IMG/VR virus record: IMGVR_UViG_3300044633_000115
Coordinates: 1-64,000 of that record
Reading direction: 5' to 3' (one strand)
Source: a virus
DNA length: 64,000 nt
The translations under genes and the position numbers were made by a program. Shown piece after piece: positions 1-8,626 of the stretch. The notes under the pieces were generated by a model. It did not search any database and had not been told where the DNA came from. It saw only the letters and a list, made by a program, of their open reading frames with translations. Each line of letters starts with the position of its first letter. Positions within the stretch are counted from its first letter, which is position 1.

Positions 1-158
1 ACCGTCCCGCTATGGGCTTGGAGTCCCGTGGCTGCTCTACACTGTATTCCACACGAATGATGTCCAACAAATTTCAAATTGACCCCCCACCCCCTTCGTA
101 TTTCCAGCCACCTAGACCCCACCCCCCACGTTCCGGAACACACCCCCATCAATATTTT

Positions 159-188
159 TTAACCGGTTCTATTATTTTTTGGTATAGT
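159..188 (+). promoter_or_regulatory. Possible late promoter before terminase genes
   Basis: TTAACC (159-164) and TATAGT (183-188) are separated by 18 bases and resemble weak -35 and -10 boxes. The expected start of transcription, about seven bases after the -10 box, falls at the ATG at 195, which would make the first message leaderless. Bases 1-158 hold no gene I can support, only C-rich tracts. The promoter call is inference. Confidence 0.35.
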
Positions 189-194
189 GCGCCC

Positions 195-845
195 ATGTTT
201 AATTGCGTCCCAGAGTTATCCCACCCTCTGCCAGAGGCAGAAAAAGACGTGCTGAATTTGCACGAGAAGGTGGCTGCGCTCTTTAAAACTGTCGAGTTCT
301 TGAAAGCGTTTGGGGCAGATGACACCCCCAACGAAGAAGACATGGTCAAGGCAAGGGCTGGATTCCACGCGTCAATCACGGATTCCACGGACCCATCTAC
401 CATTCCAGCAAACATAGCTACGGTAAACACCGCTGGGTCGGTGATGCACTTGAAACAGATTCTGAGCGAGTACGACCATGTGGTCGTCAAGTCAGCGGTG
501 CAGATTCGCACCTACGTTACTAATAAGTTAATTGAAGAATCTACCAACCCCGATGCCAAAATCAGGATGCGGTCTTTAGAGTTACTTGGTAAGATTGGCG
601 ATGTTGGCCTCTTTATAGAACGCAGTGAAGTCACGGTCAAGCACAAAACGACCATCGAGTTGCAAGCGTCTATTAAAGAGCGGATTTCCAAACTACTGCA
701 AGTTCGCAGTAAGGCCGAGGATATTCAAGAACTGCCAGTCAAGGCGGTAAGTCTGCGCGAAGCGGCAGATGATATGTTGGACGACACACCTGTAACTCTA
801 GTAGTGGATAACACCAAGACCGATGGACGAGACTTCCGAACTTGA
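195..845 (+). CDS. Putative terminase small subunit
   Basis: A 216-residue mostly helical protein directly upstream of, and overlapping by 23 bases, the terminase large subunit; position is the main reason for the call. Small subunits recognise the packaging site and hand DNA to the motor. The ATG at 195 is preferred because the open frame upstream of it translates to a Pro-rich stretch that looks like read-through noise. No purine-rich ribosome-binding site precedes this ATG, which fits leaderless translation from the -10-like TATAGT at 183-188. No helix-turn-helix could be assigned with confidence. Confidence 0.6.
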   Translation: MFNCVPELSHPLPEAEKDVLNLHEKVAALFKTVEFLKAFGADDTPNEEDMVKARAGFHASITDSTDPSTIPANIATVNTAGSVMHLKQILSEYDHVVVKSAVQIRTYVTNKLIEESTNPDAKIRMRSLELLGKIGDVGLFIERSEVTVKHKTTIELQASIKERISKLLQVRSKAEDIQELPVKAVSLREAADDMLDDTPVTLVVDNTKTDGRDFRT

Positions 846-2361
846 ATTAGGCAATTTACTGAACCAAGACCTGTCTTTGCTCAGTGAGGAAGAGTTGCTT
901 GCTTTGGAAGAAGAAGTCGTGGAAGTCGAGCGTCGCGAAGTGGCGCGGGCGTCGCGAGATTCTCTCTTGGACTTCTGTGTGCGTATGAACCCTGACTATA
1001 AGATTGGTGCACACCATAGGAAGTTGGCTGGCCTGCTAGAAGATATGGCGTTTGGGCGCAAAGACCGCGTGGCTGTATCCGTTCCACCGCGTCACGGCAA
1101 ATCGTTTCTTGTGTCGGTTTACTTTCCAGCATGGTTTCTAGGCAATTTCCCTGATAAAAAAGTACTTATGGTGTCCCACACCTCAGATTTGGCGGTCGAT
1201 TTCGGTCGAAAAGTGCGAAATTTGGTCGATCAACCAGCATACAAAGAGATTTTCCCCACTGTAACACTAGCAGTTGACTCAAAAAGTGCAGGACGCTGGA
1301 ATACTAACGCAGGAGGAGAGTACTTTGCAACAGGTGTTGGCTCTGCTTTGGCTGGTAGGGGCGCGGATTTACTATTAGTTGACGACCCACACAACGAACA
1401 AGACATCATTAACGGCAATTATGAGGTATTTCACAAGGCGTATGAGTGGTTTACCTTTGGTGCGCGTACGCGTTTGATGCCGGGCGGTCGTGTGGCTATC
1501 GTACATACACGCTGGCACCCCAATGACTTGATTGGGAACATGGCGAAAGACATGGCGCGTAACGGCGAGTCCGATCAGTACGAGTTTTTCGAGTTTCCAG
1601 CGATATTTAACGAAAATACGCCAGAAGAGCGGGCGTTGTGGCCTGACTTCTACGACTTAAAGGCTCTGCACCGCACCCGTGCGTCTATGCCCGCGTACCA
1701 ATGGAACGCGCAGTACCAACAAAACCCCACATCCGAAGAAGGTGCCATCATTAAGCGCGAGTGGTGGAAGCTATGGGAGAGGGAAGACCCGCCAGACTGC
1801 GAATACATCATCATGACGCTTGACGCGGCGGCAGAAAAGAACAACCGTGCCGACTTCTCAGCCCTGTTGACATGGGGCGTGTTTGAAGATGATGAGTTGA
1901 CCCAAGGTGCGGCGCACTTAATACTGCTGAACGCGATCAATGTGCGGGTGGAGTTTCCTGAGTTGAAAGACTTGTGCATGCGCGAGTACAAGGAGTGGGA
2001 ACCTGACTCGTTCGTTGTTGAGAAGAAGTCCAACGGCACCCCACTGTTCCAAGAATTTAGGCGAATGGGAATTCCCGTGGCAGAATTCACCCCACACAGG
2101 GGCACGGGTGACAAAGTGGCACGTTTGAACGCTGTTGCTGATGTGTTCAGATCAGGCATGGTCTGGTATCCTGCGGGTAGGCGCTGGGCGGAAGCTGTGG
2201 TTGAGCAAGTAGCCGCATTCCCAGCCTCTGAAAATGACGACATGGTTGACTGCACGTCAATGGCGTTGCAACGCTATCGCAACGGCGGATTTATTCGTCT
2301 TGACACCGACTATGAAGACAGAAATTATTTGTCGCGTTCGCGTAAAGCGGCGTACTACTAA
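823..2361 (+). CDS. terL: Terminase large subunit (TerL)
   Basis: The ATP-driven packaging motor and nuclease. The 512-residue length is normal for the family. The ATPase domain shows a Walker A-like VPPRHGKS near residues 87-94 and a Walker B LLLVDD near 183-188; the stretch after it (ALAGRGADLLLVDDPHNEQD) is typical of phage TerL. The C-terminal nuclease begins around IMTLDAAAEKNNRADFSALL, with acidic residues expected to hold metal, followed by VVEKKSNGTPLFQEF. It starts inside the preceding gene, so translation is probably coupled, and the portal follows after eight bases, the usual order. Confidence 0.95.
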   Translation: MDETSELELGNLLNQDLSLLSEEELLALEEEVVEVERREVARASRDSLLDFCVRMNPDYKIGAHHRKLAGLLEDMAFGRKDRVAVSVPPRHGKSFLVSVYFPAWFLGNFPDKKVLMVSHTSDLAVDFGRKVRNLVDQPAYKEIFPTVTLAVDSKSAGRWNTNAGGEYFATGVGSALAGRGADLLLVDDPHNEQDIINGNYEVFHKAYEWFTFGARTRLMPGGRVAIVHTRWHPNDLIGNMAKDMARNGESDQYEFFEFPAIFNENTPEERALWPDFYDLKALHRTRASMPAYQWNAQYQQNPTSEEGAIIKREWWKLWEREDPPDCEYIIMTLDAAAEKNNRADFSALLTWGVFEDDELTQGAAHLILLNAINVRVEFPELKDLCMREYKEWEPDSFVVEKKSNGTPLFQEFRRMGIPVAEFTPHRGTGDKVARLNAVADVFRSGMVWYPAGRRWAEAVVEQVAAFPASENDDMVDCTSMALQRYRNGGFIRLDTDYEDRNYLSRSRKAAYY

Positions 2362-2369
2362 GGAAAAAT

Positions 2370-4853
2370 ATGGCGATTGACAAAGCAATTTATGGCGCAC
2401 CGATGGGCTTGCAAGATACATCAGGTCCAGCCTTAGAAATCGAGATAGATAACCCAGACATGGTGACTCTCGATGATGGCAGTGTAGAAATCACAATCGC
2501 ACCGGGCGAAGAAAAAGGCAAAGACGGCACAGCCTTCAACGACAACTTAGCCGACCACATGGATGAGGGCGAGTTAAATCAGTTATCTGGTGACTTGCTA
2601 GAAGACTACGACAACGACATCAGTAGTCGCAAAGAGTGGGAGAAGACTTACACAGAAGGTTTAAAACTTCTTGGGTTGCAGTACGAAGAGCGCACTGAGC
2701 CGTGGAACGGCGCGTGTGGTGTGTTCCACCCCATGTTGACAGAAGCAGTTGTTCGCTTCCAATCTGAAACCATCATGGAGACATTCCCAGCGATGGGGCC
2801 TGTGAAGACTCTAATCATTGGCAAAGACACTCGCGAGAAAGAAGAAGCCGCCAAGCGCGTGCAAGATGACATGAACTATCAGTTGACTGAAGTCATGGTT
2901 GAGTACCGCCCAGAGCATGAGAAGATGTTATGGAACTTGCCCATCTCAGGTTCAGCATTTAAGAAGGTGTACTACGACCCAAGCCTTGGTCGCCAAGTAT
3001 CGATGTTCATACCAGCAGAAGATGTGATTCTGCCGTACGGCACATCAGAGATGACACTCGCACCCCGCGTGACACACCGCATGCGCAAAAGCGAGAACGA
3101 GATTAAGCGTCTTATCAATGCAGGGTTTTACCGCGACATCGAGTTGGGTGAACCAAGCAAAACAGTTGACGAGATTCAGAAAGCCAAAGACAAAGAGACA
3201 GGCTTTAGCGCGTCATACGATGACCGCTTCCAGTTGCTTGAGATGCACGTTGAACTTGATTTGGCGGGCTTCGAAGATAAAGACGAAGATGGCGAAGAGA
3301 CAGGCATCGCCCTGCCATACGTCATCACGATGGTCAAAGACACCAAAGAGATTTTGTCTATCCGTCGCAACTGGAAAGAGAACGACAAACTACATCAAGC
3401 GCGTCAGCACTTTGTACATTACCAATATATACCCGGCTTTGGAGCGTATGGCTTTGGTTTGATTCACTTGATTGGTGGTGCCGCTAAGAGCGCGACATCT
3501 CTTACACGCCAGTTGGTTGATGCGGGTACGCTGTCTAATTTGCCCGGCGGTTTGAAGACCCGTGGCTTGCGTATCAAAGGAGACGACACTCCCATCGCAC
3601 CGGGCGAGTACCGTGATGTGGACATCACATCAGGCACACTCAAAGACAACATCGTCAACCTGCCATACAAAGAGCCAAGCCAAACGCTGTTGGCGTTGAT
3701 GAATCAGATCGTTGATGACGCACGCAGATTTGCGGCGGTTGCTGATATGAAGGTGAGTGACATGAGCGCGAACGCGCCCGTGGGAACTACGCTTGCTATC
3801 CTTGAGCGCATGTTAAAGGTGATGTCTGCTGTACAGGCTCGACTGCACTACAGCTTGAAACAAGAATTAAAACTCTTGGCTGGCATCATCCGCGACTACA
3901 CAGACCCAGACTATTCCTACGATGCTGATGGTCCACGCGGCGCACAAGCGAAAGAGTCTGACTACCACAAGGTAGAAGTTATTCCTGTAAGTGACCCCAA
4001 CGCCGCGACCATGTCGCAACGCGTTGTTCAGTACCAAGCCGTCATGCAGATGGCACAACAGTCACCACAGATTTATGACTTGCCACAACTGCATCGTCAG
4101 ATGTTAAATGTGTTGGGTGTTAAGCATGCTGAGAAACTCGTGCCGTTGGAAGACGACATGAAGCCAGTTGACCCAGTCACAGAGAACATGAATATCATGA
4201 AGGGCAAACCAGTCAAAGCGTTTATCGCCCAAGACCACAAAGCCCACATCGCTGTCCACATGGCGGCGATGCAAGACCCCAAGATTGCACAAGTGTTGGG
4301 TCAGAACCCACAGGCTCAGATGTTGATGGCGGCGGCACACGCACACATCGCAGAACACCTTGGGTTTGCATACCGCCAACAAGTCGAAGAGCAGTTGGGC
4401 GTGCCACTACCAGCACCAGACCAACCGATGGACCCGAAAGTGGAAGCACAACTTGCACCGTTGGTGGCACAAGCCGCGCAGCAGTTGCTACAAAACAACC
4501 AGAAAGAGGTTGCTCAACAGCAAGCCCAACAACAAGCACAAGACCCAGCCGTTCAAATCGAGCAGGCCAAGTTGCAGTTGGAAGGCAAGAAAGTTGAAAT
4601 TTCCGAGAAGAAACTACAGATGGATGCGGCTGCGAAAGCAGATCAACTCGACATCGAGCGCGAACGCATCGCTGCCCAAGAACGAATCGCTGGCATGCAG
4701 ACTGGCGCAAAAGCTGAGAGTGACAAGCTGAATCTCTCTGCTAAACAACAAGCCGAAGGCTTGCGTATAGGTGCTGAGGTGGCTAGAAACCAAGCACAGA
4801 TGCAACAACAATCCGCCCAACAAAAGGCGCAACAACCGAAGGAAACTGATTGA
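2370..4853 (+). CDS. Portal protein
   Basis: 827 residues, in the size range of podovirus (P22-like) portals. The portal forms the dodecameric ring at the packaging vertex, docking the terminase and later the tail. The acidic N-terminus leads to a body with the motifs EPWNGACGVFHPMLTEA and GSAFKKVYYDP, typical of large portals in environmental phages. The last roughly 200 residues are Gln/Ala-rich and helical, compatible with a C-terminal barrel or crown. A good Shine-Dalgarno (AAGGAAAAAT) precedes the ATG. The stop overlaps a TTG start of the next gene. Confidence 0.9.
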   Translation: MAIDKAIYGAPMGLQDTSGPALEIEIDNPDMVTLDDGSVEITIAPGEEKGKDGTAFNDNLADHMDEGELNQLSGDLLEDYDNDISSRKEWEKTYTEGLKLLGLQYEERTEPWNGACGVFHPMLTEAVVRFQSETIMETFPAMGPVKTLIIGKDTREKEEAAKRVQDDMNYQLTEVMVEYRPEHEKMLWNLPISGSAFKKVYYDPSLGRQVSMFIPAEDVILPYGTSEMTLAPRVTHRMRKSENEIKRLINAGFYRDIELGEPSKTVDEIQKAKDKETGFSASYDDRFQLLEMHVELDLAGFEDKDEDGEETGIALPYVITMVKDTKEILSIRRNWKENDKLHQARQHFVHYQYIPGFGAYGFGLIHLIGGAAKSATSLTRQLVDAGTLSNLPGGLKTRGLRIKGDDTPIAPGEYRDVDITSGTLKDNIVNLPYKEPSQTLLALMNQIVDDARRFAAVADMKVSDMSANAPVGTTLAILERMLKVMSAVQARLHYSLKQELKLLAGIIRDYTDPDYSYDADGPRGAQAKESDYHKVEVIPVSDPNAATMSQRVVQYQAVMQMAQQSPQIYDLPQLHRQMLNVLGVKHAEKLVPLEDDMKPVDPVTENMNIMKGKPVKAFIAQDHKAHIAVHMAAMQDPKIAQVLGQNPQAQMLMAAAHAHIAEHLGFAYRQQVEEQLGVPLPAPDQPMDPKVEAQLAPLVAQAAQQLLQNNQKEVAQQQAQQQAQDPAVQIEQAKLQLEGKKVEISEKKLQMDAAAKADQLDIERERIAAQERIAGMQTGAKAESDKLNLSAKQQAEGLRIGAEVARNQAQMQQQSAQQKAQQPKETD

Positions 4854-5041
4854 TAAAAGAACTTGAAATACTACGAAAGAAATTTCGCGAACGCATGAAC
4901 GAACTAGCCGATAACGTGGCTACGGGCAAGTGCGCTGATTTTGGTGAATACCAAAAACTCTGTGGGGTGATCGAGGGACTGGCCTACGCAGAGAGGGATT
5001 TAATCGACCTCGCAGAAACGATGGAGAAAAACGATGAGTGA
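4850..5041 (+). CDS. Small helical protein, unknown function
   Basis: 63 residues, charged and helical, starting at TTG in a TTGA overlap with the portal stop, so reinitiation is likely. Its own end overlaps the next start. Small helical proteins between portal and scaffold are common in this phage type, but I do not recognise a named family. An unusual TTG start is accepted because the overlaps at both ends are tight and the reading frame is fully open. Confidence 0.65.
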   Translation: MIKELEILRKKFRERMNELADNVATGKCADFGEYQKLCGVIEGLAYAERDLIDLAETMEKNDE

Positions 5042-5465
5042 ACTCACGCTAGAACCCGGCATGTATGCCATACCTGATGTACCCGCAATTTCTGAAAAAG
5101 AAGTTGAGAACATCCCCTTCGAAGACAGAGCCAAACAGTTGCCAAACCCCAAAGGTTGGATGTTGTTGGCGGCAGTAATCGATGTGCCTGAGACGTTTGA
5201 AGGCTCAAACATCATTCGCGCTGAAGCCACCCGTAGAGCAGACGAGATGACCTCGCCTGTCTTATATGTGATGGAACTTGGCCCCGAATGCTACAAAGAT
5301 GAAACTAAATTCCCCAGTGGACCCCGCTGTAAGGCAGGTGATTTCATTTTGACGCGCCCGTATGCGGGAACACGCGTAAAGATTCACGGCAAAGAATTCC
5401 GCTTGCTCAACGATGACCAAGTAGAAGCAACCGTGCAAGACCCCCGTGGCATAAGCCGCGCTTAA
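5034..5465 (+). CDS. GroES-like co-chaperonin
   Basis: 143 residues. The pattern PKGWMLLAAVIDVPETFEGS, then CKAGDFILTRPYAGTRVKI and GKEFRLLNDDQVEATV, follows the GroES fold: N-terminal beta strand, mobile-loop region, the conserved 'GD-x-V-x-x-x-x-Y-x-GT-x-I-x-x-x-G-x-E-F-x-L-L' core and the final 'DDxxA' strand. Phage co-chaperonins such as T4 gp31 pair with host GroEL to fold capsid protein, and this gene lies between portal and scaffold/capsid, which fits. It overlaps the preceding gene by eight bases. It could instead be a GroES-fold structural protein, but the C-terminal match is convincing. Confidence 0.7.
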   Translation: MSELTLEPGMYAIPDVPAISEKEVENIPFEDRAKQLPNPKGWMLLAAVIDVPETFEGSNIIRAEATRRADEMTSPVLYVMELGPECYKDETKFPSGPRCKAGDFILTRPYAGTRVKIHGKEFRLLNDDQVEATVQDPRGISRA

Positions 5466-5475
5466 GGAGACAAGT

Positions 5476-6507
5476 ATGTCAAAATTTAAAGGCGATACGT
5501 TTAGATTCCCCGACGAAGTACAAGTCAACGTCAAAGACGAAAATACGGAAACGAAGGTTGAGTTTGAAATCGAGGGGCAAGAACCCGAAAAAGTAAGTAA
5601 AAAGGTTGAAAAGCAAGAACCTGAGATTGAAATTGTTGACGATACCCCGCCCACAGAGACGCAATACGACACCAAAAACAAACATGTAGAAGACCCTACA
5701 GAAGAGGAATTGGAGTCGTATTCGTCAAATGTACGCAAGCGTATTGAGAAACTGACCTATGCACGCCGTGACGAAGAGCGTGCAAAACAAGCGGCATTAA
5801 GCGAAAAGCAAGAACTTGAAAAGTTAGCGCAATCGTTTGTTGAGGAAAACCGCCGTTTGCAAGAATATGTGCAAAGTGGCGAGAAGGCGTACATGGAAAA
5901 AGTCCAGACGCTGGCAAAGATAGAACTCGACAATGCCAAGGCCAAACTCAAGCAGGCGTACGATGCAGGGGATTCTGAGGCTCTTGCTTCCGCACAGGAA
6001 GAAATGATGCTTGCAGGCATGAAAGTGCAGCAAACACAAAATTTCAAGCCTACCCCTTTACAACAGCAAAATGATGTTGTACAGTCCGCTCAAACAGCCC
6101 CCGCACCTGCGGCACCCAAGCTGGACCCGAAGACATCCGCATGGATAGATCGGAATCCTTGGTTCGGTGACGATAAGGAAAAGGCCATGTCAGCTTATGC
6201 GATGGGACTGCATCAAGAATTAGTAGACAAATACGGGCAAGACTTTGCCCGCACCGATGAGTACTTTACTCAAATCGACGACAACATGCGTCGCACATTC
6301 CCCAACAGGTTTAAGTCTGATTCAGATGACGAACCAACTGTTCGGGACACTCCCAAAAACAAACCCGCAACTGTTGTTGCGCCTGCAAATCGTGTGACGT
6401 CTGCGAAGAAAATTCGCTTGACTCAAACGCAAGTATCACTCGCCAAACGACTAGGTGTTCCCCTAGAAGTTTACGCAAAACATGTAGCTGCAATGGAGAA
6501 TAACTAA
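5476..6507 (+). CDS. Putative capsid scaffolding protein
   Basis: 343 residues: a very acidic N-terminal third, a charged coiled-coil of about residues 80-190 (RRDEERAKQAALSEKQELEK and onward), a Gln/Pro/Ala linker and a basic C-terminus. This composition and the location just ahead of the major capsid protein are typical of scaffolds, which line the procapsid and leave or are degraded during maturation. The basic C-terminus would contact capsid protein. A strong ribosome site (AAGGAGACAAGT) precedes the ATG. No protease domain is visible. Confidence 0.65.
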   Translation: MSKFKGDTFRFPDEVQVNVKDENTETKVEFEIEGQEPEKVSKKVEKQEPEIEIVDDTPPTETQYDTKNKHVEDPTEEELESYSSNVRKRIEKLTYARRDEERAKQAALSEKQELEKLAQSFVEENRRLQEYVQSGEKAYMEKVQTLAKIELDNAKAKLKQAYDAGDSEALASAQEEMMLAGMKVQQTQNFKPTPLQQQNDVVQSAQTAPAPAAPKLDPKTSAWIDRNPWFGDDKEKAMSAYAMGLHQELVDKYGQDFARTDEYFTQIDDNMRRTFPNRFKSDSDDEPTVRDTPKNKPATVVAPANRVTSAKKIRLTQTQVSLAKRLGVPLEVYAKHVAAMENN

Positions 6508-6956
6508 TGGCTGAAATCGACCGCACCGCACGTATCAAAACAACCCGTGACGCTATCAAACGCGTTGGGTGGCGTCCTGCCTCAGTTTTGCCAGACCCAG
6601 ACCCACGTCCGGGTATTGCTCACCGTTGGATTGCAACGTCTGTTTTGGGTGAATCTATGCACACCAACGTGTCTAAAAAACGACGCGAAGGTTGGGAAGC
6701 CGTCAGAGCCGAGGACTATCCAGAATTAGAAATTCCGGGTAATTCCAGTGGCAATGTGGAAGTCGGGGGCTTGATGTTATGCGCGTGCCCACTTGAGATT
6801 GTGCAAGAACGCAATGAATACTTTGCGATGCAAGCACAAGCTCAAACTGACTCTGTAGATTCGAAGTTCATGGGTCTTAGCGACCCACGTATGCCGACTT
6901 TTACTGAGAAAAAATCAAATGTGTCTCGCGGCACAGCTTTTGGTTCTGGTTCTTAA
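6507..6956 (+). CDS. Head-region protein, unknown function
   Basis: 149 residues, starting on the last base of the scaffold stop codon. It has a basic N-terminus with WRPASVLPDPDPRPG and RWIATSVLGESMHTNVSKKR, then a CAC pair near the middle and a Ser/Gly-rich end. I recognise it only as a small conserved companion of portal/scaffold genes in environmental phages; no function is assigned. Confidence 0.7.
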   Translation: MAEIDRTARIKTTRDAIKRVGWRPASVLPDPDPRPGIAHRWIATSVLGESMHTNVSKKRREGWEAVRAEDYPELEIPGNSSGNVEVGGLMLCACPLEIVQERNEYFAMQAQAQTDSVDSKFMGLSDPRMPTFTEKKSNVSRGTAFGSGS

Positions 6957-6975
6957 TCTTTTTTTGGAGTCTTAA

Positions 6976-7572
6976 ATGGCATTTCCTACCGTTTCGGCAC
7001 CTTACGGCCTAGAAGCCATCAACTCGCTTGATGGTAAACCCTATGCTGGTGCAATGCGTCAAATTCCAATTGCTGCTGGTTTCGGCACCGCTATTTTCAA
7101 TGGCGATACCGTTCAAATCAACAGTGATGGTTATTTGATTAAATCAACCTCTACTAATGCTGGCACTATTGTTGGTGTTTGCATGGGCGGTCAGTACGTT
7201 AATTCGTCTGGTCAAACCGTGCAAGGTCAATATATCCCCGCATTGGCTTCTACATCTGCTAACCCAGCTTACGCTTACGTTGTGGATGACCAACAAGCCC
7301 TGTTTAAAGTGGCCGTTGTTACCTCTGGTACAACTATGGGCACTGCAAGCCGCGCTGATGTTGGCTCTAACGTCGCTTTGGTGTTGAATGCAGGTAACAC
7401 TAGTACTGGCAACTCAGCTTTTGCTGTGACATTGACTGGTGCCGGTACTACCGCAACTATCCCATTGCGTGTTATCGACGTAGTTGAACAAACTGCAACT
7501 GCCCCCGGTGTTTACGCCGAGTTGTTGGTGAAAATCAACGCCCACCAATACAACAACACCACTGGTGTTTAA
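6976..7572 (+). CDS. Putative capsid decoration or head-fibre protein
   Basis: 198 residues, strongly beta-type, rich in Thr, Ala, Ser and Gly. The opening FPTVSAPYGLEAINSLDGKP and the repeated GTxxG strand pattern are typical of small head structural proteins encoded just before the major capsid gene. A role as decoration or accessory capsid protein is inferred from position and composition. A clear GGAG ribosome site lies in TTTTTTTGGAGTCTTAA before the ATG. Confidence 0.6.
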   Translation: MAFPTVSAPYGLEAINSLDGKPYAGAMRQIPIAAGFGTAIFNGDTVQINSDGYLIKSTSTNAGTIVGVCMGGQYVNSSGQTVQGQYIPALASTSANPAYAYVVDDQQALFKVAVVTSGTTMGTASRADVGSNVALVLNAGNTSTGNSAFAVTLTGAGTTATIPLRVIDVVEQTATAPGVYAELLVKINAHQYNNTTGV

Positions 7573-7585
7573 GGAGTAAATTACC

Positions 7586-8494
7586 ATGGCTATTTCACGC
7601 GCACAACTACTTAAAGAACTCCTCCCCGGTCTGAACGCTTTGTTCGGCATGGAGTACGCTCGTTACGGCGAAGAGCACAAAGAAATCTTCGAAACCGAAG
7701 CTTCTGAGCGTTCTTTCGAAGAGGAAACTAAGCTGTCTGGCTTCTCTGCCGCACCAGTCAAAAACGAAGGCTCTGCCATTTCGTATGACAACGCGCAAGA
7801 AGCATGGACTGCCCGTTACAACCACGAAACTATCGCTCAAGGCTTCTCCATCACTGAAGAAGCAATGGAAGATAACTTGTATGACAGCTTGTCTAACCGT
7901 TACACTAAGGCTTTAGCCCGTGCAATGTCTTACACCAAGCAAGTCAAGGCGGCATCTGTTTTGAATAACGGCTTCTCTGCTAGCTACCTCGGTGGCGACG
8001 GTGTTGCTCTGTTCTCTACAGCACACCCCTTGGTTTCTGGTGGCGTTAACTCCAACACCCCATCTACCCAAACTGATTTGAACGAGACTTCCCTCGAAGC
8101 CGCCGTTATTCAGATCGCTGGTTGGACTGATGAGCGTGGACTGTTGATTGCCGCTAAACCACGCAAGTTGATTGTTCCTCCACAACTGATGTTCGTTGCT
8201 ACCCGCCTGTTGGAGACAAATCTCCGTGTTGGCACAACTGACAACGACATCAATGCGTTGAAGAACAATGGTTCGATTCCAGAAGGTTATACAACTAACC
8301 ACTTCTTGACCGACACCAACGCTTGGTTCTTGTTGACTGACGTACCTAACGGTTTGAAGCACTTCGAGCGTGTTGCTTTGGCAACTTCGATGGACGGTGA
8401 CTTCGATACTGGCAACGTGCGTTATAAGGCTCGTGAGCGTTATTCGTTCGGCTGGTCTGACCCACTAGGCGCTTTTGCCTCATCTGGCTCTTAA
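7586..8494 (+). CDS. Major capsid protein, Mu gpT-like
   Basis: 302 residues, near the usual length of Mu gpT-type HK97-fold capsid proteins. Family-like features are RAQLLKELLPGLNALFGMEY at the N-terminus, YNHETIAQGFSITEEAMEDN, then AARALSYTKQVKAA-like helix (RAMSYTKQVKAASVLNNGF), FSTAHPLVSGG, and LIVPPQLMFVATRLLETNLR. It has an excellent ribosome site (AAGGAGTAAATTACC) and is closed by a strong terminator, so it may be expressed at high level as the end of a transcript. Confidence in the capsid role is high. Confidence 0.9.
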   Translation: MAISRAQLLKELLPGLNALFGMEYARYGEEHKEIFETEASERSFEEETKLSGFSAAPVKNEGSAISYDNAQEAWTARYNHETIAQGFSITEEAMEDNLYDSLSNRYTKALARAMSYTKQVKAASVLNNGFSASYLGGDGVALFSTAHPLVSGGVNSNTPSTQTDLNETSLEAAVIQIAGWTDERGLLIAAKPRKLIVPPQLMFVATRLLETNLRVGTTDNDINALKNNGSIPEGYTTNHFLTDTNAWFLLTDVPNGLKHFERVALATSMDGDFDTGNVRYKARERYSFGWSDPLGAFASSGS

Positions 8495-8503
8495 AAAGAG
8501 TGG

Positions 8504-8532
8504 AAAGGGAGCCTTGTGCTCCCTTTTCTTTT
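8504..8532 (+). terminator. Rho-independent terminator after capsid gene
   Basis: A perfect 9-bp stem AAAGGGAGC/GCTCCCTTT with a 5-base loop (CTTGT) is followed by TCTTTT. It lies ten bases after the capsid stop, where it would end or thin the head-gene transcript. Confidence 0.85.
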
Positions 8533-8626
8533 GGTGTATATTTAACTAACCGGAAATTTCGGTGTATCAAACAGGTCCGGCTGACCTCATGCAGATTGAT
8601 ACGCCATAACGCATGGAGATATTCTT
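8533..8626 (+). ncRNA. Structured RNA element downstream of capsid gene
   Basis: Between the terminator and the next ATG, GGTGTATCAA (8561-8570) pairs with TTGATACGCC (8596-8605) in a 10-bp helix with one G-U pair. Inside it AGGTC (8573-8577) pairs with GACCT (8583-8587), giving a two-storey hairpin. An alternative small stem ACCG/CGGT (8549-8552/8560-8563) competes with the outer helix, and GGTGTAT also occurs at 8533-8539, so refolding is possible. Its location just after a Mu gpT-like capsid gene recalls the reported 'Mu-gpT-DE' RNA motif; I could not compare it with that consensus. It could act as a leader for the gene at 8627. Confidence 0.5.

Noticed and set aside
56-68. 13-base match AATGATGTCCAAC with 59026-59038, possible terminal repeat
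   Set aside because: Exact 13-base pairs are expected by chance several times in 64 kb; no longer match was found.
12-194. Upstream extension of the terminase small-subunit frame
   Set aside because: It translates to a Pro/His/Ser-rich stretch unlike the rest of the protein, over C-rich DNA, with a promoter-like box just before 195.
4222-4731. Long frames on both strands across the portal gene end
   Set aside because: They are shadows produced by the repetitive Gln/Ala codons of the portal C-terminus.
6957-6975. T-tract after the gene at 6507 as a terminator
   Set aside because: No stem precedes the T-run; it is followed directly by the ribosome site of the next gene.
8265-8285. GGTTCGATTCC, like a tRNA T-loop
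   Set aside because: It lies in frame inside the capsid gene and no acceptor stem or anticodon arm can be folded around it.
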